From Catellatospora bangladeshensis (GTDB lineage Bacteria > Actinomycetota > Actinomycetes > Mycobacteriales > Micromonosporaceae): DNA of 64,000 bases. Shown piece by piece: positions 17,043 to 24,945 of this stretch. A program made the translations under genes and the position numbers. Every line of letters begins with the position of its first letter. The stretch's first letter is position 1. The stretch is from contig NZ_BONF01000012.1 in the NCBI RefSeq assembly GCF_016862575.1, forward strand, positions 62,001 through 126,000, read 5' to 3'. The notes under the pieces were generated by a model. It did no database searches. It was not told where the DNA came from and saw only the letters and a program-made list of their open reading frames with translations.

Positions 17043-18080
17043 ATGGCCGACGTATCCAGGCGCCTCTTCCTGCGGCACCTGCGCAGCACCCCCACGAGCT
17101 GGGTGAGCCACAGCGTCCGCGGCCGGGCCAAGCGCTCCGGCGTGGGGCTGGCGTTCTGGTATCGGCCGCTCACCGCCGTGCTGAGCGAGGTGCCGGTCGA
17201 CGACCGCGAGCTGCCGCTGCTGTTCCACGCGCGGACCAGCGACTTCACCGACGTCACCGTGCAGGCCACGGTGACCTACCGGGTTGCCGAGCCGGCCGTC
17301 GCGGTCAGCCGGCTCGACTTCTCGATCGACCCGTACCAGGGCACGGCGCGCGGCCGCCCGCTGGACCAGATCGCCACGCTGCTCGCCGAGCTGGCCCAGC
17401 AGCCCGCGCTCGACCTGCTCAGCCGGCTGCCCCTGGCCGAGGCGCTGACCGAGGTGGCGGCGGTGCGCGAGGCGGTCTCGGCCGCGCTGGGCAGCGAGGC
17501 GCGCCTGTCCGACCTCGGCGTGCAGGTGGTCAGCGCCCGCGTGGTGGCGATCCGGCCGGAGCCCGAGCTGGAGCGCGCCCTGCAGACGCCGACCCGCGAG
17601 GCGGTGCAGGTCGAGGCGGACCGGGCCACCTTCGCGCGCCGGGCGCAGGCCGTCGAGCAGGAGCGCGGCATCGCGGAGAACGAGCTGAAGAACAAGATCG
17701 AGCTGGCCCGCCGCGAGCAGCAGCTCGTCGAGCAGCACGGCGCCAACGCCCGCCGCAAGGCCGAACTGGACGCCGCGGCGCAGCTCGCCGACGCGCAGGG
17801 CCGGGCCGAGCGCGACCGGCTGCTCACCGCGGCCGAGGCGGAGAAGGAGCGCGCGCTGGCCGAGGCCAAGGCGGCCGGTGTCCGGGCGCTCGGCGTCGCG
17901 GCGGGGGAGGCCGAGGCGGCCAAGCTCGCGGCATACCGCGACCTGCCCGCCGAGGTGCTGCAGGGCTTGGCGCTGCGCGAGCTGGCCGGTCAGCTGCCCG
18001 AGATCGGCCAGCTGACCGTCACGCCCGACGTGCTCACCGGCCTGCTGGCGCGCTTCGGCGCGGGCAGCGCGGACCGCTGA
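17043..18080 (+). CDS. SPFH/band 7 domain protein
   Basis: This 345-residue protein has an SPFH (stomatin/prohibitin-like) domain at about residues 55-185 and a long charged coiled-coil tail rich in Ala, Glu, Arg and Lys (ELKNKIELARREQQLVEQHG to EAEKERALAEAKAAG). No membrane helix or signal peptide is visible, unlike classical flotillins, so it may attach to membrane through the SPFH part or stay cytoplasmic. AAGGAG lies about 11 bases before the ATG. It is the first gene of a plus-strand pair with the NAD kinase-like gene, downstream of NrtR-type operators. A role as a scaffold for NAD-related or membrane proteins is inference. Confidence 0.85.
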   Translation: MADVSRRLFLRHLRSTPTSWVSHSVRGRAKRSGVGLAFWYRPLTAVLSEVPVDDRELPLLFHARTSDFTDVTVQATVTYRVAEPAVAVSRLDFSIDPYQGTARGRPLDQIATLLAELAQQPALDLLSRLPLAEALTEVAAVREAVSAALGSEARLSDLGVQVVSARVVAIRPEPELERALQTPTREAVQVEADRATFARRAQAVEQERGIAENELKNKIELARREQQLVEQHGANARRKAELDAAAQLADAQGRAERDRLLTAAEAEKERALAEAKAAGVRALGVAAGEAEAAKLAAYRDLPAEVLQGLALRELAGQLPEIGQLTVTPDVLTGLLARFGAGSADR

Positions 18081-18141
18081 TGGGCGAGCGGCACCGGCGG
18101 CCCGGTGCGGGCCGTGACGGCGCGCGCGGCGAGGAGGCGTG

Positions 18142-19041
18142 ATGGCGACGCTCGCGCCACGGGTGGTCGTGGTGTCCCGGCGCAGTGAGCTCGACGAGCT
18201 GCTGGGCCGCCACGGCACCCGCGCCGCCGCGGCGTACTTCCTCAAGGAACGGGGGAGGGAGATCGGCGAGGTGGAGGAGCGGCACGCCGCGCAGGAGGCG
18301 GCGCTGGCCTCGGTCGGCGCCGCCCTGCCGGCGGACTGGCGGCGCGGGCGGGTGCACCGCGACGACCTGTCGCGCTTCCTGTTCGCGCCGGAGGACATCG
18401 TGGTGACCGTCGGCCAGGACGGCCTGGTCGCGAACGTGGCCAAGTACCTGGCCGGGCAGCCGGTGATCGGCGTGAACCCGGAGCCGGGCCGCAATCCCGG
18501 CGTGCTGGCCCGCTTCGACGCCCGCGCGCTGGGGAAGCTGCTGCCCGCGGTGCTCGCCGGGCGGGCGGCGACGCAGCAGCGGGCGATGGCCGTGGCCACC
18601 CTCGACGACGGGCAGCAGCTCGCCGGGCTCAACGAGATCTACATCGGGCACCAGACGCACCAGTCCGCCCGCTACGTGCTCACCACGCCGCAGGGCGAGC
18701 AGGAGCGGCAGTCGTCCTCGGGGGTGCTCGTCGGCACGGGCACCGGCGCCACGGGCTGGTGCGCCTCCATCGCGCTCAGCCGGGACCTGGCGGACGTCCT
18801 GCCCGGCCCCGACGCCGACGAGCTGTGCTGGTTCGTACGCGAGGCCTGGCCGTCGCCCGCGACGGGGGCGCGGCTGACCGCGGGCCGGGTGGGCGCCGGG
18901 CAGCGGCTGACGCTGACCAGCGAGAGCGAGCGGCTGGTGGTGTTCGCCGACGGGGTGGAGACCGACCACCTCGTGCTGGCCTGGGGTCAGCGGGTCAGCG
19001 TCGCGGCGGGCACCCGCCGGCTCAGCCTCGTGGTCGGGTGA
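18142..19041 (+). CDS. NAD kinase-like protein, divergent
   Basis: This 299-residue protein resembles NAD kinases/diacylglycerol-kinase-fold enzymes that phosphorylate NAD to NADP. The sequence VTVGQDGLVANVAKYL sits where NAD kinases have GGDG followed by a helix, so the first Gly of the pair is replaced (GQDG). The later loop VLVGTGTGATGWCAS resembles the TPTGS-type substrate loop. The C-terminal beta-sandwich (LTSESERLVVFADGVET) fits. ATG at 18142 follows GAGGAGG; GTG at 18139 is too close to it. It follows the SPFH gene in an apparent operon downstream of NrtR-type operators, which supports a link to NAD. Activity is uncertain because of the changed motif. Confidence 0.8.
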   Translation: MATLAPRVVVVSRRSELDELLGRHGTRAAAAYFLKERGREIGEVEERHAAQEAALASVGAALPADWRRGRVHRDDLSRFLFAPEDIVVTVGQDGLVANVAKYLAGQPVIGVNPEPGRNPGVLARFDARALGKLLPAVLAGRAATQQRAMAVATLDDGQQLAGLNEIYIGHQTHQSARYVLTTPQGEQERQSSSGVLVGTGTGATGWCASIALSRDLADVLPGPDADELCWFVREAWPSPATGARLTAGRVGAGQRLTLTSESERLVVFADGVETDHLVLAWGQRVSVAAGTRRLSLVVG

Positions 19042-19059
19042 ACACTCTCACAAAGATTT

Positions 19060-19075
19060 ACGACCGGTCGGTCGT
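19060..19075. promoter_or_regulatory. TetR-type operator
   Basis: ACGACCG-GT-CGGTCGT is a perfect 7-2-7 palindrome, 18 bases before the TetR start. Its position suggests autoregulation and control of the following thioesterase gene. Confidence 0.75.
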
Positions 19076-19093
19076 CATTTGTAGAGTACGGCT

Positions 19094-19723
19094 ATGACCG
19101 GGACTGACGGGCGGCTGGCGCGCGGTGAGCGTACGCGCGCCGCCGTGCTCGACGCGGCGGTGGCGCTGGCCAGCCGGGCCGGGCTGGACGGCCTGTCGCT
19201 GGGCCAGCTCGCCGACCTCCTGCACGTGAGCAAGTCCGGGCTGTTCGCGCACTGGTCCTCCAAAGAGGAGCTGCAGCTCGCTGCGATCGAGCACGCCCGC
19301 GAGCAGTGGGCCCGCCGGGTGGTGGCGCCCGCCCTGGAGCACCCCCGCGGCATCCGCCGCCTGTTCGCGCTGCACGAGTCGCGCCTGGCCTTCTACTCCG
19401 ACCGGGTGCTGCCCGGCGGCTGCTTCTTCGCCAGCGCCGAGTTCGAGTCGACCGGCCGCGCCGGTGCGGTGCCGGACCGGCTCGCCGTCGTGCTCGGCGA
19501 GTGGATCACGCTGCTGGAGCGGCTGGTCACCGAGGCCGTCGAGCTGGGCGAGCTGCCCGCCGACGTGGTGCCGCGGCGGCTGGCGTTCGAGATCGACGCC
19601 GCGGGCGTCGCCGCGCTGCTGCATTCGAGCCTGCTGGCGCGCAGCGCCGACGACGCGCGCCAGGCCGTGCTGGCCCGGCTGCGCGGCCTCGCCACCGACC
19701 CCGGCCTGTTGCCGTACGAATGA
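19094..19723 (+). CDS. TetR/AcrR family regulator
   Basis: This 209-residue repressor has an N-terminal helix-turn-helix (TRAAVLDAAVALASRAGLDGL then LGQLADLLHVSKSGLFAHW), the standard TetR DNA-binding pattern. The C-terminal ligand domain (FALHESRLAFYSDRVLPGGCFF onward) resembles the YxaF/TetR_C-type group. The ATG has little ribosome site, and the palindrome just upstream probably overlaps the promoter. The thioesterase gene follows after 10 bases, so the two are likely co-transcribed. The inducer may be an acyl-CoA or an aromatic molecule handled by the thioesterase, which is inference. Confidence 0.92.
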   Translation: MTGTDGRLARGERTRAAVLDAAVALASRAGLDGLSLGQLADLLHVSKSGLFAHWSSKEELQLAAIEHAREQWARRVVAPALEHPRGIRRLFALHESRLAFYSDRVLPGGCFFASAEFESTGRAGAVPDRLAVVLGEWITLLERLVTEAVELGELPADVVPRRLAFEIDAAGVAALLHSSLLARSADDARQAVLARLRGLATDPGLLPYE

Positions 19724-19733
19724 AAGGCCCGAG

Positions 19734-20171
19734 ATGAGCACCGCCACCCTGGACAGCACCGTCGGCACCACCCGGCCGGTCGTCATCCACCTCGACGACC
19801 TGGACATCGTCGGCATCATGCACAACGCCCGGTACGCGCTGGTCCTGGAGCGGGCCATGGCGGAGTTCTGGGCCGAGCACGGCTACCACTTCCACGGCGG
19901 CGTCCCGAGCAGCCCCGACATGATCGCCGCGGTGCGCGAGTTCGCGATCACGTACCACGTGCCGGTGCGCGGCACGGGCCCGATCCAGGTGCAGTTCTGG
20001 CTGGACAGCATGGGCGGCTCCAGCGCCGTCTACGGCTTCCGCTTCCTGTCCGAGGACGGCGCGACCGTCTTCGCCGACGGCCGCCGCGTCATGATCAAGA
20101 TGGACCGGACCGGCCGCCCCACCCCCTGGACCGACCAGGGCCGTGCCATCGCCGCCAAGCTCATGCGCTGA
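19734..20171 (+). CDS. Hotdog-fold acyl-CoA thioesterase
   Basis: This 145-residue protein has a 4HBT-type hotdog fold: DDLDIVGIMHNARYALVLERAMAEFW carries the D-x-(x)GxxxNxxY motif in which Asp is the usual catalytic residue. The strands EFAITYHVPVRGTGPIQVQFWLDSMG follow. It hydrolyses acyl-CoA thioesters; the chain length cannot be told. ATG at 19734 is used because GGCCCGAG precedes it and it starts after the TetR stop. It forms a pair with the TetR gene. A hydrophilic ending (GRAIAAKLMR) is typical. Confidence 0.88.
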   Translation: MSTATLDSTVGTTRPVVIHLDDLDIVGIMHNARYALVLERAMAEFWAEHGYHFHGGVPSSPDMIAAVREFAITYHVPVRGTGPIQVQFWLDSMGGSSAVYGFRFLSEDGATVFADGRRVMIKMDRTGRPTPWTDQGRAIAAKLMR

Positions 20172-20225
20172 CCGCTCCGTCACGGCGGGGACGCGGGAAG
20201 CCGGTCCGGCTGGCATCATCAGCGG

Positions 20226-21122
20226 GTGCGTCTGCCCAAGGCCGTTCCCGCGCTGCTCACCGCGGCCGCCGTGCTGCTCGCCGCCACCGCGTGCGGCGCG
20301 GAGCCGGACGTGCCCGCGTTCGTCGGCGGCCCGGCCACCGCGACACCGGCCGCAGCCGCCGCCTCCCCGAGCACTTCCGGCCTGCCGTCGCCGAGCGCCG
20401 TCGCGACGCCGACGGGCCGGCCGAGGCTGCCCGGCCAGACCAAGCCAGGGCTGCTGCCGCCGGTCGTGAACCACGGGCCGCGCGCCGGCGGCCTGGTCGC
20501 GCTCACCTTCGACGCCGACATGACCGACGACATGCTCGCCCGGCTCCGCAGCGGCAAGGTCGAGTCGTACGCCAACGTGCGCATCATCGAGCTGCTGGAG
20601 CGGGGCAAGGTCCCGGCGACCTTCTTCCTCACCGGCAAGTGGGTGCAGCGCTATCCCGAGCTGACCCGGCGGATCGCCGGCAACCAGCGGTTCGAGCTGG
20701 CCAACCACACCTTCGGCCACCAGGCATTCACCCCGGGCTGCTACAACCTGCCGCGCATCCCCCCGGCCGGGATGACCGAGGACGTGGCGAAGACCTTCCG
20801 AATCATCGAGGGGTACGGCGGACGCCAGACCCGCTACTTCCGCTTCCCGGGGCTGTGCCACGACCGCGCCGCCCTGCGTGCGCTGTCCCCGCTCGGGCTG
20901 ACCGTGGTCGACGGCGACGTGGTCAGCGGTGACCCGTTCGCCACCGACTGGCGGCCGATCGTCAAGGCCGTGCTCAGCAAGGTCAAGCCCGGCTCGGTCG
21001 TCATCCTGCACGTCACCGAGGCGAACGCCCGGTTCACCGACGAGGCGCTACCGCACATCCTGAAGGGACTCGCCGAGCGTGGCCTGCGCCCGGCGCCACT
21101 GTCCGAAGTGCTCGCGGCCTGA
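20226..21122 (+). CDS. Polysaccharide deacetylase lipoprotein (NodB domain)
   Basis: This 298-residue enzyme has a lipoprotein signal (LLTAAAVLLAATAC, the Cys being about residue 23), a Pro/Ser/Thr-rich linker and a carbohydrate esterase 4 domain. The domain shows LTFDADMTDDM (catalytic and metal-binding Asp), ATFFLTGKW, the metal motif HTFGH and YFRFPGLCHD. The enzyme removes acetyl groups from cell-wall or extracellular glycans, outside the membrane. GTG at 20226 gives a good signal peptide; the ribosome site is poor. It stands alone ahead of the subtilase island. The substrate cannot be told from the sequence. Confidence 0.9.
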   Translation: MRLPKAVPALLTAAAVLLAATACGAEPDVPAFVGGPATATPAAAAASPSTSGLPSPSAVATPTGRPRLPGQTKPGLLPPVVNHGPRAGGLVALTFDADMTDDMLARLRSGKVESYANVRIIELLERGKVPATFFLTGKWVQRYPELTRRIAGNQRFELANHTFGHQAFTPGCYNLPRIPPAGMTEDVAKTFRIIEGYGGRQTRYFRFPGLCHDRAALRALSPLGLTVVDGDVVSGDPFATDWRPIVKAVLSKVKPGSVVILHVTEANARFTDEALPHILKGLAERGLRPAPLSEVLAA

Positions 21123-21207
21123 GCGGCTCGTCGGACACCGGGACCGATCGGCCGTGCGGATGATCCATGGTGTGGCAGGTAGGTGGATGTCCGGGTAGGC
21201 GATGCAT

Positions 21208-21255
21208 GGGACGATCCCGCAGCGTGATCTTGCGCGCCTCGCGGGGGAGGGTCTC
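21208..21255 (+). promoter_or_regulatory. Conserved leader of subtilase 1
   Basis: GGGACGAT and TGATCTTGCGC stand at the same distance from the TTG start (GGGACGAT begins 48 bases before it) as in the other two subtilase genes. GGGGGAGG is the ribosome site. Confidence 0.6.
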
Positions 21256-24200
21256 TTGAACATCCGTCGTTCGGTGTCGGCCGTGCTCGGAGCCGCGCTG
21301 CTGCTCGCGGCCGCGCCGTCCAGCGCGAGCCCGCCGTCACCCGCCCGTTCCGCCGACCGGGCCGAGCCCGTCGCCGCGGCGGCAGCGGCGAACCTGAAAC
21401 CGGTCCGTCCGGCCGCGCCGCCGAGCAGCCCGGCGGGTGTTCGCGACCTCGGCGGTCCCGTGCGCGCCACCGCCGATCCGGGCTTCGAACCGCACACAGT
21501 CCTGGTCAGGTTCAAGGCCGGCACGTCGGCGTCGGCGCGGGGTCAGGTCGCGAGCCGGGTGCGCGGCAAGGTGTCCGGCCAGGCGCCCGTCGCCGGGTAT
21601 GTGAAGATCACTACGGCGGGGCCGGCGGCTGACGCGCTCGAGGTGCTCCGCGCGGACGCGGCCGTCGTGCAGGCCTCCCTGGACCACCGGCGCACCGTGT
21701 CGAAGACGCCCAACGACCCCTTCTTCCCGGACTACCAGAAGTACCTGGCCACGATCCGGCTTCCGCAGGCCTGGGACGTGCTGTCCACCGCCACCACGGT
21801 GACCATCGCCGTCGTCGACACCGGCGTGGACACCGGGCACCCCGATCTGGCCGGCCGCACCGTGCCCGGCTACAACGCGGTGGCGAACAACAGCGACGTC
21901 ACCGACCGGCGCGGGCACGGCACGATGGTCGCCGGGATCGCCGCGGCCAACACCAACAACGGCCTGGGCGTGGCCGGCGCGGCGTACCAGGGCCGGATCA
22001 TGCCCATCATGGTGTTCTCCGGGGAGTACGCCTACGACTCGGACATCGCCGAGGGCGTGATCTGGGCGGTCGACCACGGCGCCAAGGTGGTCAACATGTC
22101 GCTGGGCGGGGCCGGGGAGACGCCGGTGCTGCACGACGCGATCAAGTACGCGGTCGGCAAGGGCGTGCTGGTGGTCGTGTCGGCGGGCAACACCGGCGAC
22201 GACTCGCCGCACTACCCGGCCATGTATCCCGAGGTGCTCACGGTCGGGGCGACCGACGTGGCCGCCTCCATCACCGATTTCAGCTCGTGGGGTGAGCACG
22301 TCGACCTCGCCGCACCGGGCTACAAGATCATGTCGACGTACTCGCGGACCGCCTCGGGCGGCGCCTACACGTACGCGAGCGGCGCGGGCACCTCGTTCTC
22401 GGCGCCGCTGGTCGCGGGGGTCGCGGCGCTGACCCGGGCGAAGTATCCGAGCCTGACCCCGGCGCAGGTCATCGAGCGGCTGAAGGCGACCGCCCGCGAC
22501 GCCGGGCCGCGCGGCATCGACCCCTACTACGGCCATGGGATCGTCGACGCCTACGCGGCCCTCGGCGGAGCGCCGACCACCGCCTTCGCCATGAGCCCGG
22601 TGGACGGCGACGACGCGCCCACGCAGGCCAGGCCGCTGACGACGCAGCTCACCGGATGGGTCGGCCTCGAAGGCGACGTCGACTGGTACCGGTACGAGGT
22701 GCCGGCCGCCTCCCGCGTCTTCGTCCGGCTCACCGCACCGATCATCGACGAGTACCGGGCGCACAACTTCGAGCCGATGATGTGGGTGTACGACACCGAC
22801 CTGCGCCTGGTCACCAGCGCCGCCGGGCACGTGGCCACCGAGGGCGTGGGCGGCGTGTGGGGTGCGGGCACCTACTACATCAAGGTCCACAGTCGCAATG
22901 CGAGCACCGACGACCGCAGCTACACGCTCCACGGCTCGCGCTCCCCGACCGTGGACGGGGACTTCCCGCCGTTCGCGGCAGGCGTCGAGCGGGCCGTCGG
23001 GCGGGCCTACGCCCATGCGACGGCGATCGGCGACGTCACCGGCGACGGGCGGCCGGACGTGCTGCTCACCACCGACAACTACGCCGATCCGCAGAACGAC
23101 TGCAAGCTGTTCGTGTTCCCGCAGCGGCCCGACGGTTCGTTCGACCCGCCGCGCCGGTACGACACCCGGATCTTCCACGACAACGTGCGCACCAACTGGG
23201 CTCCGATCGCGATCCTCGACGTGAACGGCGACGGACGCGACGACGTCGCCCTCGCCACCGGCAACGGGGTCGAGCTGTTCGCGCAGGCTGGCGACGGCAC
23301 GCTGCAGCCGGGCGTGCTCGTGCCGGACACCGCGGGCTCCCAGCACATCGCGGCGGGCGACATGGACGGCGACGGCGACACCGACCTGGTGTACTCGGCC
23401 GGTGCGGTGTACCTGCTGACCCAGAGCGGCGGCGGGACGTTCACGAGGTCCCTGATCGCGAGCGGCGGCACGGCCCGCGAGGTCGAGATCGGCGACCTGA
23501 ACGGCGACGGCCGCCTCGACGTGGCGTCACCTGTGGAGGGCGGGGTCAACGCACACCTGGCCGGGCCGGGCGGCTGGACGACCGTCAAGCAGGCCCACGG
23601 AAGCGCCGGCACGCTGGTGCCGCGCGGCATCGAGGTCGCCGACCTGAACGGCGACGGCCGCGCCGACATCGCCGCGACCCTCCCCGCACCGGACACCTGG
23701 CTGCAGGTCTTCCACCAGCAGCCCGACGGCACCCTCCGCGCGGCCCCGCTGCAGTTCTCGCATGCCGAACCGGGCGCCGTCGAGGCCGGGGACTGGGACC
23801 ACGACGGGCGGACCGACCTGTTCGTCGCGCACGGCGAGGGCGGTCTCAGCACCGTGGCCATGTACCGGCAGCTGCCGGCCGGGACCCTCGCCGTGCCCCA
23901 GATCGGCGAGGCGAACTTCCAGGACGACGTGTGGCCGAACGTGATGGCAGTCGGGGACCTCGACGGCGACGGCTACCCGGACATCGCCGCCGCAGCCGGC
24001 TACGCCGACGGCCTCTGGACGGCGTACAACGTCAACGGCATCCCCGCGCAGCTCGGCCCGCAGCTGTGGGTGCGGGGCACCGGCGTGCCCGCCTTCGGCA
24101 GCCTGGGCCGCACGCCTCGGCTGACCGTCAGCATGCAGCGCGAACTCGACCCGGCCACGGTCAACGGCCGGACCGTGCGGCTGCTCGACGGCCGCACCGG

Positions 24201-24405
24201 CAAGGCCGTCGACCTGCCCGTCAGCTACGACCCGGCCACCCGAACCATCACCGTCACGCTGGTCCGCGAGGCCCGGCGACCGGGAGCGGTGCGGCCGGCC
24301 GCCCCGGTCCTGCTGCCCGACCGGTCGTACCGCCTCGTGCTGGACGGCGTCGCGGACACCGGCGGCGAGCTGCTGACCGGTTACACGGTGTGGTACGTCG
24401 CCTGA
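21256..24405 (+). CDS. Secreted subtilase 1 with beta-propeller (FG-GAP/VCBS) and Ig-like tail
   Basis: This 1049-residue S8 protease has a signal peptide, an I9-type propeptide (HTVLVRFKAGTSASARG onward) and a catalytic domain. Asp is in AVVDTGVDTGHPDLAG, His in RRGHGTMVAGIAAANT, Asn in VVSAGNTGDDSPHYP and Ser in AGTSFSAPLVAG. A PPC-like beta domain with DVDWYRYEVP follows, then about seven FG-GAP/VCBS repeats (VTGDGRPDVLL, LNGDGRLDVA, DLDGDGYPDIA), which usually bind calcium and ligands, and an Ig-like tail (LDPATVNGRTVRLLDG). TTG at 21256 follows GGGGGAGG; an in-frame ATG at 21202 lacks one. It is paralogous to the genes at 24946 and 31053. It should act outside the cell. Confidence 0.9.
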   Translation: MNIRRSVSAVLGAALLLAAAPSSASPPSPARSADRAEPVAAAAAANLKPVRPAAPPSSPAGVRDLGGPVRATADPGFEPHTVLVRFKAGTSASARGQVASRVRGKVSGQAPVAGYVKITTAGPAADALEVLRADAAVVQASLDHRRTVSKTPNDPFFPDYQKYLATIRLPQAWDVLSTATTVTIAVVDTGVDTGHPDLAGRTVPGYNAVANNSDVTDRRGHGTMVAGIAAANTNNGLGVAGAAYQGRIMPIMVFSGEYAYDSDIAEGVIWAVDHGAKVVNMSLGGAGETPVLHDAIKYAVGKGVLVVVSAGNTGDDSPHYPAMYPEVLTVGATDVAASITDFSSWGEHVDLAAPGYKIMSTYSRTASGGAYTYASGAGTSFSAPLVAGVAALTRAKYPSLTPAQVIERLKATARDAGPRGIDPYYGHGIVDAYAALGGAPTTAFAMSPVDGDDAPTQARPLTTQLTGWVGLEGDVDWYRYEVPAASRVFVRLTAPIIDEYRAHNFEPMMWVYDTDLRLVTSAAGHVATEGVGGVWGAGTYYIKVHSRNASTDDRSYTLHGSRSPTVDGDFPPFAAGVERAVGRAYAHATAIGDVTGDGRPDVLLTTDNYADPQNDCKLFVFPQRPDGSFDPPRRYDTRIFHDNVRTNWAPIAILDVNGDGRDDVALATGNGVELFAQAGDGTLQPGVLVPDTAGSQHIAAGDMDGDGDTDLVYSAGAVYLLTQSGGGTFTRSLIASGGTAREVEIGDLNGDGRLDVASPVEGGVNAHLAGPGGWTTVKQAHGSAGTLVPRGIEVADLNGDGRADIAATLPAPDTWLQVFHQQPDGTLRAAPLQFSHAEPGAVEAGDWDHDGRTDLFVAHGEGGLSTVAMYRQLPAGTLAVPQIGEANFQDDVWPNVMAVGDLDGDGYPDIAAAAGYADGLWTAYNVNGIPAQLGPQLWVRGTGVPAFGSLGRTPRLTVSMQRELDPATVNGRTVRLLDGRTGKAVDLPVSYDPATRTITVTLVREARRPGAVRPAAPVLLPDRSYRLVLDGVADTGGELLTGYTVWYVA

Positions 24406-24412
24406 CCTGAAC

Positions 24413-24448
24413 GCGGGGACCTCGGCAGCCGTTCTGCCGGGGCCCCGC
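24413..24448 (+). terminator. Terminator hairpin after subtilase 1
   Basis: Arms around GCGGGGACCTCGGCAG and CTGCCGGGGCCCCGC pair with minor mismatches and a 5-base loop, 7 bases after the stop. Confidence 0.7.
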
Positions 24449-24478
24449 CTGACGGGTCCGCGGCGGTAGCCTCGGCCG

Positions 24479-24802
24479 ATGCGGGGGCTGATCTGGTTCA
24501 GGGGACTGTGCGGCGCCGTCGTGGGCGCGTCGCCGATGGCGATGCTGCTCGTCCTGCCCAGCGGTGATCAGGGCGGCCGCTGCGTGGAGGACTGGTACCT
24601 GTACGCCGGGATCTTCGGCGGCTTCCCGTGGTTCGTCGTCTTCACGGCCGCGCTTACCACCTTGCGCACCAGCCGGACCAGGTCGTTCGCGGTGGGGGTG
24701 CTGCTCGGCGCGGTGGCGCTGGCCGCCTCCTTCGCCGTCGGCGCCTCGGCCGGGCTCAACCCGCCCGGGGTGACCGGCACCTGGCACTGCGTCCTCGACT
24801 GA
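24479..24802 (+). CDS. Small membrane protein of unknown function
   Basis: This 107-residue protein has about three hydrophobic segments (LCGAVVGASPMAMLLVL, LYAGIFGGFPWFVVFTAALT and FAVGVLLGAVALAASFAVGA) and two Cys, one in GGRCVEDW and one in TWHCVLD near the end, which could pair outside the membrane. I do not recognise a family. The ATG has no strong ribosome site. It lies between two subtilase genes on the same strand, downstream of a terminator, so it probably has its own promoter. It is not clearly linked to the proteases. Confidence 0.6.
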   Translation: MRGLIWFRGLCGAVVGASPMAMLLVLPSGDQGGRCVEDWYLYAGIFGGFPWFVVFTAALTTLRTSRTRSFAVGVLLGAVALAASFAVGASAGLNPPGVTGTWHCVLD

Positions 24803-24835
24803 GGGCGGTCTGTCCGCCTTACGCGGCAAGAGAGA

Positions 24836-24856
24836 TCGGCTGACCGGCTGATCAGT
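24836..24856 (+). promoter_or_regulatory. Upstream box of subtilase 2
   Basis: TCGGCTGACCGGCTGATCAG followed by T is identical to 30943-30963 upstream of subtilase 3, and both begin exactly 110 bases before the TTG start. It contains the palindrome CTGATCAG. Confidence 0.7.
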
Positions 24857-24945
24857 TAAAGGGACTCCTGGCCGGTTGCCCCGGCCTTGCCGTACCTGGG
24901 ACGATGCGCCCGCGCGATCTTGCGCACCTCACGGGGAGGACCCTT

